Assembly (NCBI GenBank): GCA_020725115.1
Contig: DYFR01000019.1
Location: 1 to 64,000, forward strand
Direction of reading: 5' to 3'
DNA length: 64,000 bases
Source of the DNA: Thiohalomonas denitrificans
Lineage (GTDB): Bacteria > Pseudomonadota > Gammaproteobacteria > Thiohalomonadales > Thiohalomonadaceae
Made by a program: the position numbers and the translations under genes. Positions 1 to 8,180 of the stretch are shown piece by piece. The notes below the pieces were generated by a model. That model was not told the DNA's origin. It searched no databases and saw nothing but the letters and a program-made list of their open reading frames with translations. Position 1 is the first letter of the stretch. Each line of letters opens with the position of its first letter.

Positions 1-196
1 TCGGGTCAAGAGTTTATTCTCTTAACCGGGTGTCCGGGGAATCGGGGCAAGATCAATCATAGGTTGGCGCTGACGCAGGAAGCCCAACACTGCCGGCATC
101 TCGTTGGGCTTCGCACCTCAGCCCAGCCTGCCGCGTTGCCCTACTGCCCCGACTTCAGAAATATCAGAAACAACTGTATTCTGACCCCACATATTC

Positions 197-716
197 CTCC
201 GTCCCCTTTTTACGCCCTATTGCATTACTGCGGAACAATCTGCCTGGGCGCATTGATCTTGGGAGCGAACTTCTGCGGGGCCTTTGATGAGCTGCATTTG
301 AACTGGCACTGGTCACCGCGCTCGCAGGTGACACCCGCCGGAATGTCCTTCTTGACGGAATAATCGTAGGTGACCTTGTAGCCGCCGTAATAGCAGACCA
401 TCTCCTGCCCCATCACTTTCCAGTTACCGCAGGACATGAGCAGGGCCTGATTGGCCGCCATGGGCTTCTTCACCCAGGCATCGTCAGGTGTCCAGATGCG
501 CTTGTACTGGAACGGACTCCCGATCTCCATCTGCGGGCAATCCTCGGTCCAGCTGGCGGCCTGCGACCCCAAGGGAAGCATCAAAGCCGCGAACAGATAT
601 ATGCGCTTTAACATGATTTCCTGCTCCTCAGTTCAAAAAACAAAAAAGGGACGGCGGGATTAAAAAGTGACCAGCTTTAATGATTGGTTATAAATTAATC
701 CCTCCGTCCCCTTTTG
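197..716. repeat. Short inverted repeats around the first gene
   Basis: A CCTCCGTCCCCTTTTT motif at 197-211 recurs inverted at about 642-657 and again in direct orientation at 701-716, so the arms bracket the small secreted-protein gene. A second motif, GTTGGGCTTCG(C/T)ACCTCAG, occurs at about 109-127 and 817-836. These look like dispersed intergenic repeats. The rest of 1-224 and 615-888 shows no convincing gene. Confidence 0.5.
225..614 (-). CDS. Small exported Cys-rich protein, unknown function
   Basis: This 129-residue protein starts with a signal peptide (MLKRIYLFAALMLPLGSQA, cleavage likely after A19), so the mature form should be periplasmic or secreted. The mature part has several Cys residues (DCP, SCGNW, VCYY, TCERGDQC, KC), compatible with disulfides. 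AGGAG lies nine bases before the ATG, which supports the start. The W..CP opening and YGGYKVTYDYSVKK segment resemble small exported proteins of the STY0301 type, but this is only a weak impression. It is monocistronic and bracketed by short inverted repeats. Confidence 0.6.
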   Translation of the reverse strand: MLKRIYLFAALMLPLGSQAASWTEDCPQMEIGSPFQYKRIWTPDDAWVKKPMAANQALLMSCGNWKVMGQEMVCYYGGYKVTYDYSVKKDIPAGVTCERGDQCQFKCSSSKAPQKFAPKINAPRQIVPQ

Positions 717-888
717 TTGCATAGAAACACACATAGGGGAACGGGTGAGGCACCCCGGTACTTTTAGATTCGATTTAAGGGTACTGACCCCTTTGTTTTT
801 TCGTTGTGTTTTTTCGTTGGGCTTCGTACCTCAGCCCCAACCTACCATTTAGTGCTAAATGCTAGACCTGACCCCGCCCTCTTGTGTC

Positions 889-1509
889 CTACATTGAGTT
901 GAGTAATTCAGTCTTCTTCTGTTCGTAGTCTTGCTCGGTAATCATCCCCTCATCACGAAGTCTTTTGAGCGCCGATAGCTTTGAATAAACATCACCCGAT
1001 TGCGATGTCATAACTCCGTCATTCCGCCCTGATGCAGAGATGGCCTTTGGCGCATTCGGATCTATTCGCAAATTTGCCAGCATATCATCTATAACAGGGT
1101 TCATCTTGCTCTCAACACTCGCCCACTTGTTGAGTGCCAGGCCACCTTTCCCTTTCAGGTGATACTCAGCTTGGCCAATTCTGTTCGTGCCTTTATAAAG
1201 CCGTATTTCAGCATGGTGAAGATACGTTGCTACGTCCCAGGTTTTCAACGCTGTGTAGGTCATTCGGTATATGCAATGCGCAGGAGGTTCGGTACCAACA
1301 TAGATTTCTGATGAAACGCCATGAGTATGAAAGCGGTCCTGTACGACACCAAGAAACTCTTCCACGATCACCTTGTCATTCTTTTCAATACACACATGAT
1401 TCATGTCGCTATATTGTGAATCGACCTTACTGACTTGAATGGATGTACATCCACTTAATCCCAATACCAGCAATCCCGCACCCACCGCCTTCATTGACAT
1501 GTATTTCAT
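889..1509 (-). CDS. Lipoprotein with C-terminal SHOCT domain
   Basis: This 206-residue protein has an N-terminal lipobox (LVLGLSGC, Cys about residue 21), so it is expected to be lipidated and membrane-anchored. Residues about 170-206 (KLSALKRLRDEGMITEQDYEQKK) form a typical SHOCT domain, a short helical oligomerisation module found at protein ends. The central part (about 30-150) resembles small lipoproteins annotated as the Sbal_3080 family, though I cannot confirm this. GGGGAA precedes the ATG. Base composition is lower in GC than the rest of the window, hinting at acquisition. No function can be assigned. Confidence 0.65.
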   Translation of the reverse strand: MKYMSMKAVGAGLLVLGLSGCTSIQVSKVDSQYSDMNHVCIEKNDKVIVEEFLGVVQDRFHTHGVSSEIYVGTEPPAHCIYRMTYTALKTWDVATYLHHAEIRLYKGTNRIGQAEYHLKGKGGLALNKWASVESKMNPVIDDMLANLRIDPNAPKAISASGRNDGVMTSQSGDVYSKLSALKRLRDEGMITEQDYEQKKTELLNSM

Positions 1510-1550
1510 GCTTCCCCCTTAGCGATCTCTAAAAGCAGGTTCGCAATAAA

Positions 1551-1582
1551 AAGCCGGCACCCACTCCCGCAGGTACCGGCTT
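1551..1582 (-). terminator. Hairpin terminator after the YgiT/DUF4258 pair
   Basis: AAGCCGG (1551-1557) pairs with CCGGCTT (1576-1582). Read on the minus strand the stem is followed by TTTTTATTG, as expected for an intrinsic terminator ending the transcript from 2181. The loop is long (18 nt). Confidence 0.55.
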
Positions 1583-1672
1583 CCGATTTATTTCCTGTCA
1601 ACTTTCCTTGTCACTGAATCGCGTCCCTCGCGCCTATCACATCCTGAAGCGTCCGCTTTCGGGCAACATGAG

Positions 1673-1897
1673 CTACGCCGCGTAGCGCACAATCTCCACT
1701 TCGGCGCCCTGGCGGATCGCCTCTTCCGCGCGGCTCATTAGCCGGTCAGTCACCTCATCGGAAAGGTAGTATTCACCGCAGTTCTCGCACACCTCTGCCG
1801 GCACATCCTTGAAGATCACCACGCTGCCGCCACGCTCCAACGTAACGGTCACATGACCCGGCTGGGTTGCACCTTGTCTACAGAGTACGCATTGCAT
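1673..1897 (-). CDS. YgiT-type zinc-finger protein, probable antitoxin
   Basis: The 74-residue product carries two CxxC pairs (CVLC near residue 3 and CENC near residue 38) of the YgiT/MqsA-N zinc-finger type, followed by the usual helical tail (LSDEVTDRLMSRAEEAIRQG). The start at 1897 is set by AGGAGG seven bases upstream and lies two bases after the stop of the DUF4258 gene. In such pairs this protein is usually the partner, and presumed antitoxin, of the DUF4258 protein. Toxicity and neutralisation are inferred from family context only. Confidence 0.75.
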   Translation of the reverse strand: MQCVLCRQGATQPGHVTVTLERGGSVVIFKDVPAEVCENCGEYYLSDEVTDRLMSRAEEAIRQGAEVEIVRYAA

Positions 1898-1899
1898 GG

Positions 1900-2181
1900 C
1901 TACCTCCTCGTCCTGAAGTCGTCGCTCCACAGTACCGCATCGGGAATATACACCGTAATGACATAGCACATTCCGTTGCCGGGATCACGGGCGACGACCA
2001 CATGGAGCGGTCCGCCGTCCACCCAGCCGAGCAGGAGACGGCTGGGATAGGGACGGTCATCCGGGTAATCGAGTATCGTCTCTCCCGACCGGATTACTGC
2101 GGAGACACTCAGACGGTCTATTCTGCGTTCAAACATCCGCCGCAGTGCATGACCACTGAACATGACGCCGGTGCAATCCAT
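1900..2181 (-). CDS. DUF4258 protein, probable toxin-like partner
   Basis: This 93-residue protein has the DUF4258 pattern: F..HA..RM.ER.I near the N-terminus, then a beta-rich part (LLLGWVDGGPLHVVVARD, CYVITVYIPD). DUF4258 is related to the BrnT/RelE-like toxin fold. The gene is co-transcribed with the YgiT-type gene that starts two bases after its stop codon. The toxin-first order matches other DUF4258-YgiT pairs. A real toxic activity is not demonstrated. Confidence 0.7.
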   Translation of the reverse strand: MDCTGVMFSGHALRRMFERRIDRLSVSAVIRSGETILDYPDDRPYPSRLLLGWVDGGPLHVVVARDPGNGMCYVITVYIPDAVLWSDDFRTRR

Positions 2182-2240
2182 TGAGGGCGACTTCTCTCCT
2201 GTGGCGGTTGCGTTATATCTCCGCGAGCCTGCGAGTTACA

Positions 2241-2936
2241 TCAACCGCACTTCGAATCGCCGCAGTTAAGACAAGTCATACACCCATCCATCTGTATCAC
2301 GGCCTTGGTGTGACACTTGCCGCACAGCTGGGCGCCATCGGGGAATTCGCTCGGCTCCTTGGCCTCGGCGTCCTTGACGGTGGCATCGTACTGGGCGCGC
2401 TTTTCCTGGATCAGCTTCTTCTGGTGTTCGTCGAGGTCGTTGTCCTTGATCAGGCCAATCATGCGCAGGTGGCATTCGATGGCGTCGCCGATCTCGGCCA
2501 CCAGGGAGGGCATGTATTTGCCGCCCTTCTTGAAGTAGCCGCCGCGCGGGTCGAACACCGAGCGCAGTTCTTCCACCAGGAAGGTGACGTCGCCGCCCTT
2601 GCGGAACACGGCGGAGATGATGCGGGTCAGGGCGACGATCCACTGGAAGTGGTCCATGTTCTTCGAGTTGATGAACACCTCGAAGGGGCGGCGCAGTTCG
2701 TGTTCGGTGCCGGCGTTCAGGATCACGTCGTTGATGGTGACGTAGAGGGCGTGTTCGGACAGCGGCGTCTTCACCTTGTAGGTGGAGCCGAGCAGCATCT
2801 CCGGACGCTCCAGCGTCTCGGTCAGGTGGACGACGTTGCTTTCCTTCTTGACCTCGGCGACGGCGGCCTGTGCTTTCTTGTCTTCTTCTTTGACGACGCC
2901 GTAACCGACTATCTTCTTTTCAATCTTGATGGCCAT
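2241..2936 (-). CDS. nrdJb: Class II ribonucleotide reductase, small component NrdJb
   Basis: This 231-residue protein corresponds to the C-terminal part of adenosylcobalamin-dependent ribonucleotide reductase, encoded separately as in Pseudomonas aeruginosa. Residues about 40-150 contain the TSCPD-like region, with SVFDPRGGYFKKGGKYMPSLVAEIGDAIECHL. The end carries CxxC motifs (CGKC, CMTC, CGDSKC at about 205-230), likely the zinc or redox-shuttle tail that re-reduces the active-site disulfide in NrdJa. GGAG precedes the ATG. It is 205 bp downstream of nrdJa on the same strand, so probably in one operon. Confidence 0.9.
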   Translation of the reverse strand: MAIKIEKKIVGYGVVKEEDKKAQAAVAEVKKESNVVHLTETLERPEMLLGSTYKVKTPLSEHALYVTINDVILNAGTEHELRRPFEVFINSKNMDHFQWIVALTRIISAVFRKGGDVTFLVEELRSVFDPRGGYFKKGGKYMPSLVAEIGDAIECHLRMIGLIKDNDLDEHQKKLIQEKRAQYDATVKDAEAKEPSEFPDGAQLCGKCHTKAVIQMDGCMTCLNCGDSKCG

Positions 2937-2959
2937 GTGGTTTTCTCCTTAGCCGGGGT

Positions 2960-3090
2960 TAAGAACGGGGGGCACGGAGTTGCTTTGTTTTTTCTCCGTG
3001 CCCGCCGTGGCTTTCCCCCTGGCAGAACGCTGTTGTTGTGTCCTTGTCTATCCCCTCACCCTAACCCTCTCCCTGGGGGAGAGGGGATTG
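2960..3090. repeat. Two hairpin elements between nrdJa and nrdJb
   Basis: GGGCACGGAG (about 2981-2990) is inverted as CTCCGTGCCC (about 2993-3002 after a short T-rich loop). A second element has TCCCCTCACCC...CTCTCCC facing GGGGAGAGGGGA (about 3053-3088). The second resembles a REP-like unit common in proteobacteria. Both would form hairpins in the nrdJa-nrdJb mRNA. Confidence 0.55.
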
Positions 3091-3141
3091 GGTGCTTACC
3101 CTCAATGGGGAGTCATAACTTATTGGGTATGAGAAGGGACA

Positions 3142-6100
3142 TCACAGTTTTCCGTAGTACCCCTCTTTGATGGCGTCAAACAAATTCGCCGCGCTGTGCA
3201 TCTCACCGTCGTATTCGATCTCTTCGTTGCCCTTCACCTCCAGCACCTGGCCGTCTTCCAGTTCGAAGCGGTAGGTGGTGTTCTCCAGGTCCTTGTCCTT
3301 GACCAGGACGCCCTGGAAGGCCTCGGGGTTGAAGCGGAAGGTGGTGCAGCCCTTGAGGTCCTGTTCGTAGGCGTAGAGGTAGATGTCCTTGAAGTCCTCG
3401 TAGGGGAAGTCGGTGGGGACGTTCGCCGTCTTGGAGATGGAGGAGTCGATCCACTTCTGCGCCGCGGCCTGGATGTCGACGTGCTGCTTGGGCGTCACTT
3501 CGTCGGCGGCGATGAAGTAGCCCGGCAACTGGTCTTCGGCCTTGTCGGTGTAGGGCATGGCGCCGGGGTTGACCAGTTCGCGGTAGGCGAGCAGTTCGAA
3601 GGAGAACACGTCGACCTTCTCCTTGCTCTTCTTGCCTTCGCGGATCACGTTGCGCGCGTAGTGGTGCGCGAACGATGGCTCGATGCCGTTGCTGGCGTTG
3701 TTGGCCAGGGACAGGGAGATGGTGCCGGTGGGGGCGATGGAGCTGTGGTGGGTGAAGCGGCAGCCCACCTCGGCCAGTTCGCTGACCAGTTCCGGATCGA
3801 CTTCGGCGACGCGCTGCATGTAGCGGCTGTAGCGTGCATGCAGCACCTTGCCCTGCACCTTGTCGCCAAGCTTGTAGCCGTCCTTCTTCAGTTCCGGGCG
3901 CTTGCGCAGCATGTCGCCGGTGACGGTGAACTCCTGCTCCATGATCGGGGCCGGGCCCTTCTCCTTGGCCAGGTCGAGGCCGGCGCGCCAGCCCACCAGG
4001 GCCATCTCGCGCGTGACGCGCTCGGTGAAGCCGACGGAATCTTCATCGCCGTACTTCATGCGCAGCATGGTGAGGGTGGATCCCAGTCCCAGGTAGCCCA
4101 TGCCGTGGCGGCGCTTGGTGGTGATCTCGTGGCGCTGCTGCTCCAGCGGCAGGCCGTTGATCTCCACCACGTTGTCCAGCATGCGGGTGAACACGGCCAC
4201 CGCCTCGCGGAAGCTGTCCCAGTCGAAGCGCGCCTTGTCGGTGAACGGGTCCACCACGAACTTGGTCAGGTTGATGGAGCCGAGCAGGCAGGAGCCGTAG
4301 GGCGGCAAGCCCTGTTCGCCGCACTGCCCGGTTGCTATGCCATTGAACACGACGGAATTGTGGTCCGGCTGAGTGGTGTCATAAACCGGATGCATTCCCT
4401 CGTACACGATTTCCTCAACACGGGCGGTGAAGCGCTGGGTTTTGCGCAGACACTTGTCCTTGACCCATTCTTGATATTTGGCGACCTTGCCCTCGGACAG
4501 GAAACCAATCTCCTGCATGAAACGATCACGGGACTCTCCGTCGATGATCAGCTCATAGTCGGCTTGGCACTGATAGAGTTTCTGTCCACCCTTGCCGTCG
4601 GGAAGCAGGCGCTCCCGCGCTTCCCGGCGCTTGTGGATGCGGGAGAATATGCCGAAGTTGGCCAGCAGCGTCTGAACATCCTTCAAGAGGCTGTGCTGAC
4701 TGGAGGCAAGACGGACGGAACAGGTCAAGGACTTGCCGGACACGTTGACCGTGCCATCGGCCTGGAACAAGCCTCGCAGATAGCCAATTACACACTCCTC
4801 ACTACCCTGCCAAACCACTTCCGGCACTCGCAGCTTGCTCTCCTTGGTGAAGCCGTAGTGCTGGAGATAGCGCGCCAGCAACACCGAGCCGACAAAAACG
4901 TGATTGCGATCTTCGACCGCAACCGGCTGCACCTGATAATCCCGGCCTTGGAGCAAAGCGGTGCCGGCAATCAAGGTATTCACATAGGCAGCGACGTTCG
5001 CAGCAAACTGGCGGTCATCACCCCAGAAATTGACATAGGCGATGGGTTCTTTGTTTTTGGTTTCGGTGAAGTGTCCATCACCCGCGATGAGGCCGATGAG
5101 CAGGCCGAGTTCCAGGCTACCTTGCTCGCCAAACTGACCTTTGCCGGACTGAATGAGAAGCTCATCGCCGACTTTTAGTTCCCTGAGCTTGATTTTGCCG
5201 CGCTGGGTATAGAAATCGTGCCATTCGGTGGCCTTGATCTCATAGCCTTCACGGGTGACTACGCGATATACATCGGCGCTTTGTGCCGTCATGAAGGCCG
5301 GCTTGGCCGGGCGCGTAGCCGTACCACGCTTGCCTTCTGCCAGCGTGCGCGTGTCGACGGTCACCTCCAGAGGTTCACCGCTCTCATACAAATCGCCTAT
5401 TTGAATCATGCCGCGCTTGGTGTGCAAACGGGTGTCGGCGGTGACGCACGGGTTGGTCGCGCGGATGTTCTCGCAGAACCAGTTATTGTTCATCTCGTTG
5501 TACTGATCGATGAGGATGAAGCCCGGTTCGGCGAAGTCGTAGGTGGAGGCCATGATCATGTCCCACAGACGGCGCGCGCGAATGGTCTTGTAGATCTTGC
5601 AGGCGACCAGGCCTTCGTCGTTGGCGATGTAGCCCTGGGTGGTGGGCCATTCGCGCCACACCACGCTGGCACGGTCGGACAGGTCGATGTTGTCGATCTC
5701 CACTTCCTTCTCGGACAGCGGGAAGGCCAGCTCCCAGTCGATGTCGGCCTTGACCGCTTCCATGAAGTCGCGCGTCACCAGCAGCGACAGATTGAACTGG
5801 CGCAGGCGGCCGTCCTCGCGCTTGGCGCGGATGAAGTCCGTCACGTCCGGGTGGCCGACGTCGAAGGTCGCCATCTGCGCGCCGCGGCGGCCGCCGGCGG
5901 AGGAGACGGTGAAACACATCTTGTCGAAGATATCCATGAAGGACAGCGGGCCGGAGGTGTAGGCGCCGGCGCCGGCGACGAAGGCGCCCTTGGGACGCAG
6001 GGTGGAGAATTCGTAGCCGATGCCGCAATTGTGAATGACCATCAGGCCGCTTTCGCCGGCCAGATAGTTGTGATGCTTCTCCACGGTAAAGTCGTAGAAG

Positions 6101-7746
6101 GTCTCGCCGATGTCCAGGTGGCGGCGAACCGCCTCGACCGGACGCAGGGTGCGGGTGAAATCGATGAGCTGACGCAGATGGGGAAAACGCCCGCTCCAGC
6201 GGTCGAGCCATACCCGGCTGATGACCGTCCTGCGATGGTAGCCGTGATAGAAGCCGAGAGCCTGCCGCTCGCCATGACCGAGGCTCTCCGCCTCGGCGCT
6301 CAATGCCTCGGCCAGCCGCTCCGGCATCCGGTAGCGGTCGTACTGCCCCGGCCGGCTGGCATGTTCGAGTATGCGCGACCGCTTGCCGCTGTCGGCCATG
6401 AACTCGGCCACCTTCGCCAGGAAAGCGGAATCGGAAATCTTGATCATCGCACCGCCGCTGTCGCGGATGACGGTGCCCTGATAGTCATGCTCGCTCGGTT
6501 TGCGGAGGGTAATCCCTCCGTGTACCCCGAACAGGCCCAGCAGGCCCTTGAGTTCCTCGGCGAAGGCGTGGTTCTGCATGGCGATGGTCACGCTGCCGTG
6601 CTCGGTGCTGACGGTTCCGTCGGTATCGATCAGGCCGGCCAGGAAGGGCAGAAAGCAGGCATCCGGGCGGGACGCAATCCAGGCGGGAACGCGCAAGGTG
6701 CCACTCTTCTTCCCCACCTGCCCATCGAACAGTTCGGCCGCGTGGCTTGCCTCGAAGCTGGCGACGGTGTAATCCCAAACGGGCGTCCCGTTCGGTGTCG
6801 CCGCAGCCACCACTTGCGCCTCGGAGCCGCAAAATGCCTGGAAGAATTGGGCATACCGCTCAACCACCTCCCGCTCGGCGGCCCGGATCTTGAAGATGAG
6901 CCGTTGGCCCGCCGCGAACGCCTTCGCCTTCCACGCGGCGCGGCTGGATTTGTACTCGAATCGCTTCTCGTAGGCGCTGCCGTCGCCGAGATGGGCGCCC
7001 GCAAACCATGCCTGGAGTGCCTGGGCCGGATCGGCCTGCCAGGCGAACGTGTGGTGCACCAGCGCGTCGCTCCCGACGACCTCGTCGGCCCGCACGTAGC
7101 GCAGCTTGTCGGCACGGTACACCAGCACCGGGTGCTTGATGGAAGTCTTGAGCGCCACGCCATTGGAAACGATCTCGATGTTCTCGTCGCGCGGCACGTG
7201 AGTGGTCATGTGCCGCTCGATGCGGCGCATCTCGAACCGTCCCGTATCGCGGTCATAACACAGCATCTGCGCATGTCGCTCTTTGACCGCCCGCTCGGCG
7301 GTCACCACGCCATGCTCCGTCACCACGGAAGTTTCGGGCGCGACGCAGCCGGCCTTCAGGGTCAGCCCCGCCTCGTGCACCTTGCCCAGGATGTCGTCCA
7401 TGGAATCACGCACGGTGCCGGACACGGTGCAGTTGATGGTGGAGGTGGCGGGCTTGTAGGCCAGCGCGCCGGCGTTGGAGGTGATGCGGCCGGCGGGGAT
7501 GGCCCCCTGGCGCAGCGCCCACAGGAAGCGGTCGTACCATGCGTCGCGCTTCTCCTGGGTGTCCTCGACGTCGGCCAGGGCACGGGCCACACGCTGGTAG
7601 GTCTCATCGATGCTTTGATCGATGAGCTCGCCGTTCTTGGTCTTGAGGCGGTATTTCTTGTCCCAGATGTCCAGGGACGCGGGCTGAAACGGAATCTCGG
7701 TTACTGTGGTGGACACTGCTTTGAGGTGTGCACTGCTTTTGGTCAC
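3142..7746 (-). CDS. nrdJa: Class II (B12-dependent) ribonucleotide reductase NrdJa, with two inteins
   Basis: The precursor is 1534 residues; removing two inteins (134-573 and 767-1141) leaves a 719-residue mature subunit, the usual size of split NrdJa. It reduces ribonucleotides to deoxyribonucleotides using adenosylcobalamin instead of oxygen or a glycyl radical. The exteins carry STINC (C106, redox Cys), ATNP|CGEQ (C1142 as the thiyl-radical Cys, E1144) and GSCLLGSINL (C1153). The 11-residue spacing from thiyl Cys to redox partner agrees with class II enzymes. C-terminal elements include APTGTISL and TTFRFNPE. The start is GTG with GGGAG upstream. nrdJb follows on the same strand. Confidence 0.95.
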   Translation of the reverse strand: MTKSSAHLKAVSTTVTEIPFQPASLDIWDKKYRLKTKNGELIDQSIDETYQRVARALADVEDTQEKRDAWYDRFLWALRQGAIPAGRITSNAGALAYKPATSTINCTVSGTVRDSMDDILGKVHEAGLTLKAGCVAPETSVVTEHGVVTAERAVKERHAQMLCYDRDTGRFEMRRIERHMTTHVPRDENIEIVSNGVALKTSIKHPVLVYRADKLRYVRADEVVGSDALVHHTFAWQADPAQALQAWFAGAHLGDGSAYEKRFEYKSSRAAWKAKAFAAGQRLIFKIRAAEREVVERYAQFFQAFCGSEAQVVAAATPNGTPVWDYTVASFEASHAAELFDGQVGKKSGTLRVPAWIASRPDACFLPFLAGLIDTDGTVSTEHGSVTIAMQNHAFAEELKGLLGLFGVHGGITLRKPSEHDYQGTVIRDSGGAMIKISDSAFLAKVAEFMADSGKRSRILEHASRPGQYDRYRMPERLAEALSAEAESLGHGERQALGFYHGYHRRTVISRVWLDRWSGRFPHLRQLIDFTRTLRPVEAVRRHLDIGETFYDFTVEKHHNYLAGESGLMVIHNCGIGYEFSTLRPKGAFVAGAGAYTSGPLSFMDIFDKMCFTVSSAGGRRGAQMATFDVGHPDVTDFIRAKREDGRLRQFNLSLLVTRDFMEAVKADIDWELAFPLSEKEVEIDNIDLSDRASVVWREWPTTQGYIANDEGLVACKIYKTIRARRLWDMIMASTYDFAEPGFILIDQYNEMNNNWFCENIRATNPCVTADTRLHTKRGMIQIGDLYESGEPLEVTVDTRTLAEGKRGTATRPAKPAFMTAQSADVYRVVTREGYEIKATEWHDFYTQRGKIKLRELKVGDELLIQSGKGQFGEQGSLELGLLIGLIAGDGHFTETKNKEPIAYVNFWGDDRQFAANVAAYVNTLIAGTALLQGRDYQVQPVAVEDRNHVFVGSVLLARYLQHYGFTKESKLRVPEVVWQGSEECVIGYLRGLFQADGTVNVSGKSLTCSVRLASSQHSLLKDVQTLLANFGIFSRIHKRREARERLLPDGKGGQKLYQCQADYELIIDGESRDRFMQEIGFLSEGKVAKYQEWVKDKCLRKTQRFTARVEEIVYEGMHPVYDTTQPDHNSVVFNGIATGQCGEQGLPPYGSCLLGSINLTKFVVDPFTDKARFDWDSFREAVAVFTRMLDNVVEINGLPLEQQRHEITTKRRHGMGYLGLGSTLTMLRMKYGDEDSVGFTERVTREMALVGWRAGLDLAKEKGPAPIMEQEFTVTGDMLRKRPELKKDGYKLGDKVQGKVLHARYSRYMQRVAEVDPELVSELAEVGCRFTHHSSIAPTGTISLSLANNASNGIEPSFAHHYARNVIREGKKSKEKVDVFSFELLAYRELVNPGAMPYTDKAEDQLPGYFIAADEVTPKQHVDIQAAAQKWIDSSISKTANVPTDFPYEDFKDIYLYAYEQDLKGCTTFRFNPEAFQGVLVKDKDLENTTYRFELEDGQVLEVKGNEEIEYDGEMHSAANLFDAIKEGYYGKL
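4324..5448 (-). other. Intein 2 of NrdJa (375 aa, LAGLIDADG type)
   Basis: Residues C767-Q1141 of the precursor. It begins CVTADTRLHTKRG (block A) and has a block B region around ATEWHDF. Two dodecapeptide endonuclease motifs follow: LLIGLIAGDG near 882-891 and YLRGLFQADG near 989-998. It ends VVFNGIATGQ followed by Cys. The final residue is Gln instead of the usual Asn, and the penultimate residue is Gly instead of His. The +1 extein residue C1142 is the catalytic thiyl Cys in NPCGEQ, so splicing must precede activity. Confidence 0.93.
6028..7347 (-). other. Intein 1 of NrdJa (440 aa, LAGLIDADG type)
   Basis: Residues C134-N573 of the precursor. It starts CVAPETSVVTEHG (block A), has TSIKHPVLVY (block B, with the His), and carries the endonuclease motifs WFAGAHLGDG near 247-256 and FLAGLIDTDG near 368-377. 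It ends HHNYLAGESGLMVIHN, a classic block F/G, and the next residue is C574. The flanking exteins rejoin as LTLKAG-CGIGYEFS, the conserved class II sequence. All canonical splicing residues are present. Confidence 0.95.
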
Positions 7747-7794
7747 TTATCGTGTCTCCCTTTATTGTTGTCGCACTCGGGTGCCGCCGCCTTC

Positions 7795-7842
7795 CCGCGA
7801 CACATCGTGTTCCTGATGTCCTTGCAACACTACATGTTGTTA
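7795..7842 (-). promoter_or_regulatory. Candidate NrdR-box pair just downstream of the nrdJa promoter
   Basis: By eye, 7827-7842 matches the NrdR box consensus ACACWATATATWGTGT at 12 of 16 positions and 7795-7810 at 10 of 16. Their starts are 32 bp apart, the three-helical-turn spacing known for NrdR sites. They lie just after the predicted transcription start. The individual matches are modest; the spacing makes the pair worth noting. Confidence 0.45.
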
Positions 7843-7852
7843 TGGGCGGAAT

Positions 7853-7881
7853 AGAGTAGGCATGCCGGCCGGCACTGTCAA
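7853..7881 (-). promoter_or_regulatory. Predicted sigma70 promoter for nrdJa
   Basis: On the minus strand TTGACA (7881-7876) is followed after 17 bp by TACTCT (7858-7853). The -35 is perfect and the -10 weak. It would give a leader of about 100 nt before the GTG at 7746. Confidence 0.55.
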
Positions 7882-7960
7882 CAAAAAGAAACTTATTTCA
7901 ACGCGCCTTAAATAACAATGACTTATGTATTTTCTTTTTGGATTCAGGCAGATACGGATG

Positions 7961-7997
7961 GCACCAGAATTGTGCAGCCAGACACAATATATAGTGT
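7961..7997. promoter_or_regulatory. Perfect NrdR box in the nrdJa-hsp20 divergent region
   Basis: ACACAATATATAGTGT at 7982-7997 fits the NrdR consensus at all 16 positions. A weaker half-matching site GCAC-N7-GTGC lies at 7961-7975, starting 21 bp away (two helical turns). NrdR represses ribonucleotide reductase genes, and nrdJa is the nearest such gene. No cobalamin riboswitch is visible in 7747-8110. Confidence 0.7.
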
Positions 7998-8110
7998 TTC
8001 TAATATGGCCGTTCACAGGGCGTTCCTGATGAAAGTAAGCTCTTACCAACCTCCCGCAAACGCGCATTCTTGCGTATTGCCGACTAGCATTTCCCTGCCT
8101 GTCGAGCGGG

Positions 8111-8139
8111 CTTGATCTGCCGCTGCCCAATTCCCATAT
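8111..8139 (+). promoter_or_regulatory. Candidate sigma32 (heat-shock) promoter
   Basis: CTTGATC (8111-8117) and TCCCATAT (8132-8139) are separated by 14 bp, close to the sigma32 consensus CTTGAAA-N13-17-CCCCATNT. It sits 42 bp upstream of an Hsp20 gene, which supports the reading. Confidence 0.65.
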
Positions 8140-8180
8140 GTGGGATCAGATCCCGTCAACCGTCACAGAGGAGGTCAATC

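Noticed and set aside
64-363. 99-codon plus-strand frame at the window start
   Set aside because: It overlaps a repeat motif and the antisense end of the signal-peptide gene, with no ribosome-binding site or recognisable domain.
3196-7854. Long plus-strand open frames (660 and 878 codons) opposite nrdJa
   Set aside because: They are frame shadows of a high-GC gene with strong motifs on the minus strand; their translations are low-complexity and show no domains.
7747-8110. Cobalamin riboswitch before nrdJa
   Set aside because: No B12-box-like sequence or the expected conserved helices were seen; NrdR-type boxes explain the regulation better.
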